Position numbers and translations under genes: made by a program. Shown one piece after another: positions 27,887-35,741 of a DNA stretch of 64,000 bases (position 1 is the first letter of the stretch; each line of letters begins with the position of its first letter). The DNA comes from Tatumella sp. JGM91 (lineage in GTDB: Bacteria > Pseudomonadota > Gammaproteobacteria > Enterobacterales > Enterobacteriaceae), in the NCBI RefSeq assembly GCF_018257575.1, contig NZ_JAERJP010000013.1:1-64000 (forward strand), read 5' to 3'. The notes under the pieces are model-generated. The model was not told the DNA's origin. It searched no databases and saw only the letters and a program-made list of their open reading frames with translations.

Positions 27887-29215
27887 TCATTTCGGCAGTT
27901 CCTGCCGGTGAGTATCACGCATCCGTAACAGCACCCACAGGCCGGGTAACGCCGCACAGGCCATAACAATCCCCGGCATATATAGCCAGCCGGTTTTTTC
28001 GATTAACGCAGTCACCAGATAAGGGGTAAGACCGCCGCCAAGAATGGCACCCAGGTTAATACTCAGCGCCATACCACTGTAGCGCACCGCCGTCGGGAAC
28101 TGTTCAGCATAGGTCGGATACCCGACCGACTGCACAATCGGCATCGGCAGGCTGGCGATAAACATCGCCACACAGGCCAGCCAGTAATTATGGTGATCCA
28201 TCAGTGACATCATCGGCAGCACCAGCACCACATAGCCGATAAATCCGGTTTTCAGCACTTTGCTGCGCCCCAGTTTGTCCGACAACCCGCCCCAGAATGG
28301 CATCATCGCCGCCATTGCCAGGCTGATCACGGCCATCATCCAGAAGACCTGCTGTTTGTTATAGCCAAGCCAGGTGGTCAGATAAATATTCATAAAGACA
28401 ACACCTATCCAGTAACCGGCATTCTGACCGAATGTCAGCACAATCACCCGCAGCAATGCTGAACGGTGTTCGCGGAGCATGGTGAAAAACGGGACAGGTA
28501 TCGGCTTTTTACCCCGACTGAACGCTTTAAATGCCGGTGTTTCTTCCACCTGGTGGCGCATCACTGCCGACAGGATCACCAGCGGAATAGTCAGCAGAAA
28601 AGGGATCCGCCAGCCCCAGCGATGTAACTGCCCGGCGTCGACAAACTGCAGCATACAACCACAGATAAAAGCTGCCAGTGCGCCCCCGAGAGCCACCCCG
28701 ACCGGGGTAAAAGCACCGTAAAATCCGCGTTTACCGGTGGGCGCTGACTCAGCGACAAAGGCTGCGGCACCGACAATCTCAGCCCCGGCGAAGAAGCCCT
28801 GGGCCAGGCGTAATATAACCAGTAGCACCGGTGCCAGAATTCCGGCACTGGCCGCATCCGGCAGCAAACCGATGGCAGCGGTCGATCCCCCCATGCCAAG
28901 AACCGTCAGTAATAATATTTTCCTGCGTCCCAGTTTATCGCCTATCCGGCCAAGCAGAATCCCCCCCAGTGGCCGGATAAGAAAAGCACTGCCAAAAACG
29001 GCCAGTACTGATAATAATGCAGCCGCAGGACTGGCCCCCGGAAAAAATAACGGTCCGATTACTGATGCCATAAAACCATAAATACCAAATTCGTAATATT
29101 CAATCGCGGTACCGGTCATTGCAGCCACCGCGGCTCGCCGGGCTAACAAATGACGATCCTGATTATTCTGGCGTACTGACGCCAGCGTAAATTCCGGTTC
29201 AGTTTCATAGGACAT
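27887..29215 (-). CDS. MFS transporter, metabolite:H+ symporter (MHS) family
   Basis: The 442-residue protein has 12 predicted helices and the MHS signatures GTAIEYYEFGIYG in helix 1, LGRIGDKLGRRKIL in the 2-3 loop and RLAQGFFAGAEIVGAAAFVAE in helix 4 (quoted in part). Relatives move shikimate, citrate, alpha-ketoglutarate or betaines with protons. It lies downstream of pxpB-pxpC in the same direction but 320 bp away with a possible promoter of its own, so a role in uptake of oxoproline-like compounds is only a guess. Confidence 0.88.
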   Translation of the reverse strand: MSYETEPEFTLASVRQNNQDRHLLARRAAVAAMTGTAIEYYEFGIYGFMASVIGPLFFPGASPAAALLSVLAVFGSAFLIRPLGGILLGRIGDKLGRRKILLLTVLGMGGSTAAIGLLPDAASAGILAPVLLVILRLAQGFFAGAEIVGAAAFVAESAPTGKRGFYGAFTPVGVALGGALAAFICGCMLQFVDAGQLHRWGWRIPFLLTIPLVILSAVMRHQVEETPAFKAFSRGKKPIPVPFFTMLREHRSALLRVIVLTFGQNAGYWIGVVFMNIYLTTWLGYNKQQVFWMMAVISLAMAAMMPFWGGLSDKLGRSKVLKTGFIGYVVLVLPMMSLMDHHNYWLACVAMFIASLPMPIVQSVGYPTYAEQFPTAVRYSGMALSINLGAILGGGLTPYLVTALIEKTGWLYMPGIVMACAALPGLWVLLRMRDTHRQELPK

Positions 29216-29295
29216 GGTGGTGTTGCCTCACAGGTGAATGTATTAACAGGCCTGCCGAATACAGCGGCATTCTTTTTTATAGTGAGCAGGTAACA

Positions 29296-29312
29296 AGCAA
29301 CTCCGGGACCAG
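29296..29312 (-). promoter_or_regulatory. Possible sigma-54 promoter of the MHS transporter gene
   Basis: CTGG-TCCC-GGAG-TTGCT on the minus strand has the -24 GG and -12 GC separated by exactly 10 nt and a perfect TTGCT. The CACG part of the -24 box is not conserved. The predicted start is near 29285, about 70 nt before the gene. Confidence 0.4.
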
Positions 29313-29509
29313 TTCTGCCATTGATAGAAATTATTCGTCAGTCATCCGCCCGTATAAAAATAAATACAGAGTCAGACCGGTGAATAATATTTATTCTCAA
29401 TGACAGAGCGAAAAAGAGTGATTCAGCGACGGGGTAAAAATAAAAGACGCGGCAGTAAACCGCAGGGAGAAATTAATCGCCCGGATGTTTTCACCAAAAT
29501 GATCCGGGC

Positions 29510-29524
29510 TCACTCAGCTGGTGC
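29510..29524 (-). promoter_or_regulatory. NtrC-like site between pxpC and the transporter gene
   Basis: GCACC-AGCTG-AGTGA matches the NtrC palindrome GCACY-N5-RGTGC except for the last base. It lies about 230 bp upstream of the predicted sigma-54 start, an acceptable enhancer distance. Confidence 0.35.
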
Positions 29525-29535
29525 AATGGTTATTT

Positions 29536-30471
29536 TCAGCCGCAGGGAATTTTTTCCAGCCACTGCTGACGCTGATAAGCCAGTTGCTGTGCCGTATGCA
29601 GAGAAATCTGCCGGAAGCAAAACTGGGCGCCGGGCAATGCCTGTGCTAAGTAAGGCAGATCCATCGTCGCAATATGCGCAATCTTCGGATATCCGCCGGT
29701 GGTCTGACTATCGGCCAGCAGAATAATCGGCAACCCGTCGGCAGGTAACTGTACCGTACCGCGGCTGACGGCTTCGGAGTAAATATCCGCCGGCTGGCTC
29801 AGGGTCAGCGCTTCCCCCTGTAAACGATAGCCCATCCGGTCAGAATACGGGCTGACCGTAAATACGCTATCGGTGAAACGCTGTTTTGCTTCCCCGGTTA
29901 ACCGATCCCAGTGTTTCCCCGGGATAAAGCGCAGGACCTGTAATGGCTGAGGAAAAATATCCGGCAGACCAAAAGGGGCCAGTGACCGGCTGATATTATG
30001 TAACGGCCAGCGGAACGCCAGCCGATCACCTTTTTTCAGGTAACGTCCGCCATAACCACCAAAGGCACTACCGGAACAGGTACTCTGACTGCCCATGATT
30101 TCCGGCGCGGCGAAGCCGCCTTTTATCGCCAGATAACAACGGGCACCCCGCCGGCGGGCACCAAAACTCAGTACCGCACCGGCAGGAACCGTTAAGGGGC
30201 GCAACATTTCCACCGGTTCACCGTCCAGCATAGGTGACAGATCAGCGCCGGTCAGGACAATCACCGCCCGACGTAAAAAATGCAGTCTGGCACCCTGTAA
30301 CGTCATTTCCAGAGTCGCAGGATCATCACTGTTCCCCGCCAGCCGGTTCGCCAGCTGGTGAGAAAAAAGATCCATCGCTCCGGAGATCGGTACACCGAAA
30401 TGCTGCCAGCCATACCGGCCACTGTCATGCAATGCCGTCGCCAGGCCAGGGTGTAAAATTTCAATCGCCAC
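29536..30471 (-). CDS. pxpC: 5-oxoprolinase subunit C (biotin-dependent carboxyltransferase family)
   Basis: The 311-residue protein matches the PxpC/allophanate hydrolase subunit 2 family: HDSGRYGWQHFGVPISGAMD near the N-terminus, FRFIPG-like LRFIPGKHWD, SDRMGYRL and LPADGLPIILLADSQTTGGYP at the end (given in part). With PxpA and PxpB it cleaves 5-oxoproline to glutamate using ATP. A GTG start at 30471 overlaps the pxpB end by 11 bp and fits the family N-terminus. pxpA is not seen nearby. Confidence 0.88.
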   Translation of the reverse strand: MAIEILHPGLATALHDSGRYGWQHFGVPISGAMDLFSHQLANRLAGNSDDPATLEMTLQGARLHFLRRAVIVLTGADLSPMLDGEPVEMLRPLTVPAGAVLSFGARRRGARCYLAIKGGFAAPEIMGSQSTCSGSAFGGYGGRYLKKGDRLAFRWPLHNISRSLAPFGLPDIFPQPLQVLRFIPGKHWDRLTGEAKQRFTDSVFTVSPYSDRMGYRLQGEALTLSQPADIYSEAVSRGTVQLPADGLPIILLADSQTTGGYPKIAHIATMDLPYLAQALPGAQFCFRQISLHTAQQLAYQRQQWLEKIPCG

Positions 30472-31189
30472 GCTGAGACTCCTGTTGCAGTTTCGTAAAC
30501 TGTTGACGGCTGATAGCAGAAAAACGCACTCTGTCACCCGCCTGTAACAGGCAGGGCTCCGGACGATGGGTGCTGAACATGGACAGGGGCGTACGGCCAA
30601 TCAGATTCCAGCCGCCGGGACTCTGTTGCGGATAAATAACACTTTGCCGGTTAGCGATGCCAATCGCCCCCTGCGGCACACTCAGGCGCGGAGCAGACTT
30701 ACGCGGCATCGAAAAACAGGGATCGAGGAGCCCCAGGTAAGGATGGCCCGGTAAGAATCCCAGCATCATCACATCGACAGTAACCGCCTGATGGCGCGCG
30801 ATCACCTGCTGAGGCGTTAACCGGCAGTGTTCGGCGATCTCCTGTAAATCAGGTGCAAACTCAGGGTGATAACAGACAGGGATCACGACTTCACGGGGAT
30901 GATGCTGGCTGGCTGGCTGCCAGCTGTTCAGTAAGTTTTCCAGCCGGTTATACATCTGGCTGTACGGAGAAAGCTGGCTATCCAGCGACCATAACACCCC
31001 CGGCTGGTAGTAGATCCCGAGGGTTGTTACCCCAGGTACAATATCAATGACCCCGGTCAGTGACTGAGACGTTAACCAGTCGGCCAGCTGGCTGGTCAGC
31101 CGCCAGGGGGCGTCCGCTACATCCAGGGTAACGATCAGGCAGTCTTCTCCTGACGGGTCACAGCGCCAGCGCAGCGCAGAATACGACAT
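30461..31189 (-). CDS. pxpB: 5-oxoprolinase subunit B
   Basis: The 242-residue protein belongs to the PxpB/KipI/allophanate hydrolase subunit 1 family. Diagnostic segments are EVVIPVCYHPEFAPDLQEIA, MLGFLPGHPYLG, PRKSAPRLSVPQGAIGIANR and QQSPGGWNLIGRTP. It forms a complex with PxpC and supplies the kinase-like half of the oxoprolinase. It overlaps pxpC and lies 60 bp after the VOC gene, so the three form an operon. B. subtilis KipI shows that such pairs can also be regulators. Confidence 0.9.
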   Translation of the reverse strand: MSYSALRWRCDPSGEDCLIVTLDVADAPWRLTSQLADWLTSQSLTGVIDIVPGVTTLGIYYQPGVLWSLDSQLSPYSQMYNRLENLLNSWQPASQHHPREVVIPVCYHPEFAPDLQEIAEHCRLTPQQVIARHQAVTVDVMMLGFLPGHPYLGLLDPCFSMPRKSAPRLSVPQGAIGIANRQSVIYPQQSPGGWNLIGRTPLSMFSTHRPEPCLLQAGDRVRFSAISRQQFTKLQQESQRGD

Positions 31190-31249
31190 ATAAACTCCAC
31201 AAAAATACCGGGGACCGCGCCCCGGCAGGCACCCACTGACCGGTGATTA

Positions 31250-31675
31250 TTATTTGGCAAACAGCCGGGACATATCTTTAAATGCTTTGAATTCCAGGGC
31301 ATTACCACAAGGATCCAGCAGGAACATGGTCGCCTGCTCACCCACCTGGCCTTTAAAACGGACATAAGGTTCAATCACAAATTGGGTGTTGAAATCACGC
31401 AGCCGTGCCGCCAGACTTTCCCATTCCTCCCAGCTCAGGACAATCCCGAAATGTGGTACCGGGACATCATGGCCATCGACCGGATTGGTATGGGCTGATT
31501 GCTGTGTCGCTGTCCGCGGATGTTCATGGATCACCAGCTGATGACCATAAAAATCGAAATCAACCCACTGCTCACTGGAACGGCCTTCAGCCAGACCAAA
31601 AATCTCGCCATAAAAACGACGGGCGGCAGGTAAATCATAAACCGGAATTGCCAGGTGAAACGGACTTAATGCCAT
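31250..31675 (-). CDS. VOC-family (glyoxalase-like) protein
   Basis: The 141-residue protein has two beta-alpha-beta-beta-beta modules of the vicinal oxygen chelate fold, with putative metal ligands in FHLAIPVYDL, HFGIVL and the terminal glutamate in DPCGNALEFKAF. The members are isomerases, lyases or dioxygenases; the reaction here is not known. GGAGAG precedes the start. It heads the operon with pxpB and pxpC, divergent from a LysR gene. Confidence 0.85.
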   Translation of the reverse strand: MALSPFHLAIPVYDLPAARRFYGEIFGLAEGRSSEQWVDFDFYGHQLVIHEHPRTATQQSAHTNPVDGHDVPVPHFGIVLSWEEWESLAARLRDFNTQFVIEPYVRFKGQVGEQATMFLLDPCGNALEFKAFKDMSRLFAK

Positions 31676-31799
31676 AACGATACTCTCCGACTGCTCTGTT
31701 TTTCTGAGGGTGAGATTGCATTCTTATTGATATATTTTTTGATGAAAAGCGAATATTATGCGTTTCAATCAACAATAATTTTAATGAGTGGCACCACTG

Positions 31800-32702
31800 A
31801 TGTTAAGAGAACTCAAAACCTTTGTTGCCGTCACTCAGTACGGAACGTTCGCCGCCGCAGGACAGCGTATCGGCCTGACACAATCCGCGGTCAGCGCCCA
31901 GATGCGTATCCTGGAAAATGCACTCGGCATCCGTTTATTTGACCGCTCCGGGCGCAGTGTCATGCTGAGCGCCGCCGGTAACCGTGTACTGCCAATGGCA
32001 GAAGAAATACTCAGTATTTTTGCCCGCATGTCACAGCCGAATAACGTCAGTGAATACCGTGGAGTGGTGAAAATAGGGGCGATTTCGACCATCCAGTCCG
32101 GGTTATTGCCCGAAGTGCTGGTCGGTATTCAGCAACTGGCCCCGCACCTTGAAACCCGGCTGGTGCCCGGGGTCTCTTTTAATCTGTTATCAATGGTCGA
32201 AACCGGCGATGTCGACCTGGCGATTACCATCAAACCGTCCTTCAGTCTGGCCAAAGAATTATGGAGCGAGACGCTGTTACGTGAGCCTTATGTGTTAATC
32301 GTCCCGCAAGATGTCACCGGCGATGACGCCAGAGCCCTGCTGCGTGAGCAGCCATTTGTCCGTTACGACCGGACCTCATTCGGTGGCCGGCTGGTGAGTC
32401 AGTTTTTACGCGAACAGCGCATCGAACCACGGCAAATCCTCGAACTTGACGAAATAGAAGCCATTGTCCGGATGGTCGAAAACCGGCTCGGGATTGCACT
32501 GGTGCCTCTTTCCGGCCAGTGGCTGAAGCGACACGCAAAAGTACGGGTGATCCCGTTACAGGCAGCCACCTTTTACCGTGAACTGATTATTGTCATGCGA
32601 CACGCTAACCGGCGTTCCTCACTGCATATGATGCTGACACGCTGTCTGTCAGAGGGTGCACGGGCACTGGAATCCGACCACCAGGCCCCGTCACCGGACT
32701 GA
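31800..32702 (+). CDS. LysR-family regulator of the VOC-pxpBC operon
   Basis: The 300-residue regulator has the winged helix LRELKTFVAVTQYGTFAAAG with LTQSAVSAQMRILENALG, then a LysR effector domain (residues about 90-290). It is divergent from the VOC-pxpBC operon with 124 bp between, its likely target. I chose the ATG at 31800, which agrees with the family N-terminus; a GTG at 31788 is possible. Confidence 0.87.
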   Translation: MLRELKTFVAVTQYGTFAAAGQRIGLTQSAVSAQMRILENALGIRLFDRSGRSVMLSAAGNRVLPMAEEILSIFARMSQPNNVSEYRGVVKIGAISTIQSGLLPEVLVGIQQLAPHLETRLVPGVSFNLLSMVETGDVDLAITIKPSFSLAKELWSETLLREPYVLIVPQDVTGDDARALLREQPFVRYDRTSFGGRLVSQFLREQRIEPRQILELDEIEAIVRMVENRLGIALVPLSGQWLKRHAKVRVIPLQAATFYRELIIVMRHANRRSSLHMMLTRCLSEGARALESDHQAPSPD

Positions 32703-32998
32703 CCGCACGGCTTTTATCCGTGAGCGGCGTAGGTGCCGCTTCAGATACCATGATACGGAATTTGCTGACCCGCGGCTCATCCCGGCCGCACGACAGATTC
32801 CCCCCCAATCGCCGTGCCATCTCAATAATTTATCGGTTTTTCATAAAACAACGGTCCGGCAGTCACGCCTGACTAAAAGTAATGCTATAACTCATAAAAT
32901 ACTGTTTCTGTTTTTATAAACCTTTCCGGTAATTTAATGAAATAACCGGCATCACTAATCCGAAATAATCTTATCTATTGCACCAAAATAGCACCAGC

Positions 32999-33013
32999 GC
33001 ACCAATACAGTGC
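32999..33013 (+). promoter_or_regulatory. NtrC enhancer site before yjiHG
   Basis: GCACC-AATAC-AGTGC fits GCACY-N5-RGTGC perfectly and, as I recall the site, differs from one of the E. coli glnA NtrC sites at one base. Immediately upstream, TGCACCAAAATAGCACC (32979-32995) adds further half-sites. The distance to the sigma-54 start is about 160 bp. Confidence 0.65.
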
Positions 33014-33139
33014 CGGTTATTTACCGGATATAGAATAAAATAATATATTATCAGCTCCGCTCCGGGTGCAGTGTTATATCCCTGCAGATAACCCTCTGTG
33101 GATATTTTTCGGCCCCTGCGTTACCGGTAATTTTATTGC

Positions 33140-33155
33140 TGGCATAAAACCTGCT
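33140..33155 (+). promoter_or_regulatory. Sigma-54 promoter of yjiHG
   Basis: TGGCATAAAACCTGCT has GG and GC separated by 10 nt, as RpoN promoters require, and is preceded by C (CTGGCA). Transcription would start near 33166, 74 nt before the yjiH start. Confidence 0.6.
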
Positions 33156-33239
33156 AATACTCCGGATTGCGGACAGGCAATACAGAGTATTTAGCTTCCG
33201 GCATCAGGGAATTTACTTAATTAAATAACAAAGAGAATA

Positions 33240-33926
33240 ATGATGAACCACAACACTACTCCCCGGCAAAAGCCGGATAAAGATGACACAGCCCTGCGGG
33301 TAACCCCCGGCGCATGGATCGCACTGGCCGCTGTATTACTGGTATTTTCCGGACTGTTTTTTAATGTCAGAGGGATGGAATGGCTGGGCGCATTCGATTT
33401 TACCACCCTCGGCGGAGCCTTCGGTACCCTGAAAGCCGGTGGTTCAGGGACCTTTGTCGGCAGTGGCGGATTAGGTGCGAAAGCCGGTTTTCTGTTTGCC
33501 TTGTCGCTGGTGCCTACGGTAATGCTGGCACTTGGCTTACTTGAAATATTTACCTATTACGGCGCGATCCGTGCAGCCCATAAATTACTGACTCCATTAC
33601 TAAAACCATTACTTGGCTTGCCCGGCTACACCGGGCTGGCACTGATCACAGATTTACAGAGTACCGATGCCGGAGCAGCATTAAGTAAAGAGCTGTATGA
33701 CAGTCAAAAAATTACCCGTAAACACGTCGTGATCATGGGGGCCTGGCAGTATTCAGGGGCCGGTCTGATTAATAATTATTTCGCGATTGGTTCTGCACTG
33801 TTTGCCTCACTGACAACCCCGCTAATTGTTCCGTTATTACTGATGTTTGTACTGAAATTTGTCGGCGCAGGTCTGGTCAGAATGACGTTAAACACGGTCT
33901 GTAAAAAGGATTTTATCCATGAGTAA
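33240..33926 (+). CDS. yjiH: YjiH family membrane protein (nucleoside-recognition Gate domain)
   Basis: The 228-residue protein matches E. coli YjiH (227). It has an N-terminal helix (ALAAVLLVFSGLFF), four to five further helices, and the Gate-domain segments TDLQSTDAGAALSKELYD and GAGLINNYFAIGSAL. Together with YjiG it probably forms a two-component transporter; the substrate is not known. Overlaps yjiG by 8 bp. In E. coli yjiHG precedes iadA, an isoaspartyl dipeptidase. Confidence 0.9.
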   Translation: MMNHNTTPRQKPDKDDTALRVTPGAWIALAAVLLVFSGLFFNVRGMEWLGAFDFTTLGGAFGTLKAGGSGTFVGSGGLGAKAGFLFALSLVPTVMLALGLLEIFTYYGAIRAAHKLLTPLLKPLLGLPGYTGLALITDLQSTDAGAALSKELYDSQKITRKHVVIMGAWQYSGAGLINNYFAIGSALFASLTTPLIVPLLLMFVLKFVGAGLVRMTLNTVCKKDFIHE

Positions 33927-34386
33927 TCCATTGTCTGCCCGTAGCAACCCGTTTGATATTTTTGTTATCGGGGCCCGTAAAGGCTTCAATATCGCCATCA
34001 ACAATCTGATGCCAAATGTGGTGATGGCCTATGTTATTGCCGAAATGCTCAATCTGCTCGGGATTATGCAGTTTATCGGCCATCTTTTTGCGCCGGTAAT
34101 GGGGGTTTTTGGTCTGCCCGGTGAAGCAGTGACCGTATTGCTTACCGCCTGGCTCTCTTCGTCAGCAGGTACCGGCGTCGCCGTCAGCCTGCTGACTAAA
34201 GGCACCTTAGATCCCGCACAGATCACCATACTGATCCCCGCCATTTTTCTGATGGGTTCCCAGTTACAATATATGGGCCGTCTGCTGGGGGTGGCGGACG
34301 TCCCGAAGAAATACTGGCCGTTACTGATGCTGGCCAGTGTTATCAACGCGGTGATCTCGATGCTGATTATGCGTTTTATTGCCTGA
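33919..34386 (+). CDS. yjiG: YjiG family membrane protein (nucleoside-recognition Gate domain)
   Basis: The 155-residue protein matches E. coli YjiG (153): NPFDIFVIGARKGFNIAINN, LPGEAVTVLLTAWLSSSAG and GSQLQYMGRLLGVAD are family features across four helices. It overlaps yjiH and is co-transcribed with the M20 gene 68 bp downstream, after a GC-rich hairpin. The trio suggests import and cleavage of an N-acyl or dipeptide compound. Confidence 0.9.
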   Translation: MSNPLSARSNPFDIFVIGARKGFNIAINNLMPNVVMAYVIAEMLNLLGIMQFIGHLFAPVMGVFGLPGEAVTVLLTAWLSSSAGTGVAVSLLTKGTLDPAQITILIPAIFLMGSQLQYMGRLLGVADVPKKYWPLLMLASVINAVISMLIMRFIA

Positions 34387-34406
34387 AACTATAACTACAT
34401 CGTCCC

Positions 34407-34428
34407 GGCCGGCCTGAGTGCGCCGGCC
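34407..34428 (+). repeat. Intercistronic hairpin between yjiG and the M20 gene
   Basis: GGCCGGC and GCCGGCC pair around an 8-nt loop. No T-run follows, so it probably tunes mRNA stability rather than ending transcription. Confidence 0.5.
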
Positions 34429-34454
34429 TGACCGAAAAGATCAAGGAGTGAAAT

Positions 34455-35561
34455 ATGTCACGTACCTTACAGCACTTTAGTGTGCTGCATGAAATTCCGG
34501 AGCTGGGCTTCGAAGAATTTAAAACCTCCGCCTACATTGCGTCGGCCCTCGAAACCGCAGGATTTAACGTTACTCGTAACATTAACGGCACCACCGGTAT
34601 TATCGCTGAACTGGACAGTGGCAACCCCGGGCCGGTATTAGCACTGCGGGCCGATATGGATGCCCTGAGGCATATTATTGACGGGCAGCACGTCGCTCGC
34701 CATACCTGCGGCCATGACGGTCACTCTTCAGTTGTGCTGACTGCCGCAGAAGAGATCCTGCGCGAAGGCCTGGTCAGAAAAGGTAAGCTGAGGATCCTGT
34801 TTCAGCCCGCCGAAGAACTCGGGACCGGGGCGATTGCGATGGTAGAAGGCGGTGCACTGGAGAATGTGGATATGCTGCTGGGTTTCCATCTGCGTCCGGT
34901 GGAAGAATGTCCGATGGGCCAGGCGGTTGCTGCCATGTACTATTCAGCTTCTGCGACCGTAGAAGCCGTATTTACCGGAAAAGCAGCCCATGCTGCGCGC
35001 CCGCATCTCGGGGTGAACGCCCTGGATGCAGCGGTACAGGCAGTGCAGGCGGTAAACAGTATTCATCTGTCACCGTCCCTGACCTTCAGTGCCAAAGCTA
35101 CCCGTTTCCTGTGCGATGCGGGGGTCACAAACTCCATCCCTTCTGAGGCGCGGGTATGCTGGGATCTGCGTTCAGCAGAAAATGCACCGATGGACGAACT
35201 GAAACAAAAAGTCACCGCTGCGCTGCAAGGCAGTGCCGCCGCACTCGGGGCCAGTGTGGAGATCAGTATCCTGAAACAGATGCCGGCGGCTATTCTGGAC
35301 GAAGATGCCACCGGAATTATCAGCCAGGCTATCTGCCAGCAACTGGGCGAAGCAGCTTTGCAGCCCGCCAGAACAACCCCCGGCAGCGAAGACTTCTTCC
35401 ATTACCTTCGTCTCTGCCCGCAGGTCAAAGGTGGCTTCTGGGGACTGGGAGCTAATCTGACCCCCGGTCTGCACCACCCGGATATGCACTTTGACCACGA
35501 TGCGCTGGCTATCGGCGTCCGAATCTTCAAATCCTGTGTACGTCAGGTACTGGGCGAGTAA
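34455..35561 (+). CDS. M20D-family amidohydrolase (N-acyl amino acid hydrolase-like)
   Basis: The 368-residue metalloenzyme has the M20D signatures LHEIPELGFEEFKTS, ALRADMDAL, the metal ligands in HTCGHDGHSS, FQPAEELGTGA and near the end TTPGSEDFFHY. Relatives hydrolyse hippurate, indole-acetyl amino acids or p-aminobenzoyl-glutamate. AAGGAG lies 7 nt before the start. It replaces the iadA peptidase found after yjiHG in E. coli, so it may process the solute brought in by YjiHG. Specificity unknown. Confidence 0.9.
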   Translation: MSRTLQHFSVLHEIPELGFEEFKTSAYIASALETAGFNVTRNINGTTGIIAELDSGNPGPVLALRADMDALRHIIDGQHVARHTCGHDGHSSVVLTAAEEILREGLVRKGKLRILFQPAEELGTGAIAMVEGGALENVDMLLGFHLRPVEECPMGQAVAAMYYSASATVEAVFTGKAAHAARPHLGVNALDAAVQAVQAVNSIHLSPSLTFSAKATRFLCDAGVTNSIPSEARVCWDLRSAENAPMDELKQKVTAALQGSAAALGASVEISILKQMPAAILDEDATGIISQAICQQLGEAALQPARTTPGSEDFFHYLRLCPQVKGGFWGLGANLTPGLHHPDMHFDHDALAIGVRIFKSCVRQVLGE

Positions 35562-35567
35562 TGTTTT

Positions 35568-35588
35568 CGGCCTCTTGTGCGGAGGCCG
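35568..35588 (+). terminator. Possible terminator after the M20 gene
   Basis: CGGCCTC and GAGGCCG form a 7-bp stem just after the stop. The downstream T-rich part is interrupted, so termination may be incomplete. Confidence 0.45.
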
Positions 35589-35741
35589 GACTTCAGTATT
35601 CTTTCCCCCGCCCCCGGCGGTCAATTGTGTCAGCCAGTAAACACTGTGCACATTCCGAAACGCTTATTTTCTGGCAGCCTGCCGCGCAGCGATAAATGAT
35701 AGATCCTGATACTTTCCGGGCCAATTTTTTCAGGAAAATCT

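Larger units (their letters stand above)
32703..33239 (+). promoter_or_regulatory. 537-bp regulatory region before yjiHG
   Basis: There is no gene here. Its right half holds the NtrC-like and sigma-54 sites listed separately and an AT-rich palindrome (TAATATATTA, 33041-33050) between them that could help DNA bending. Confidence 0.5.
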
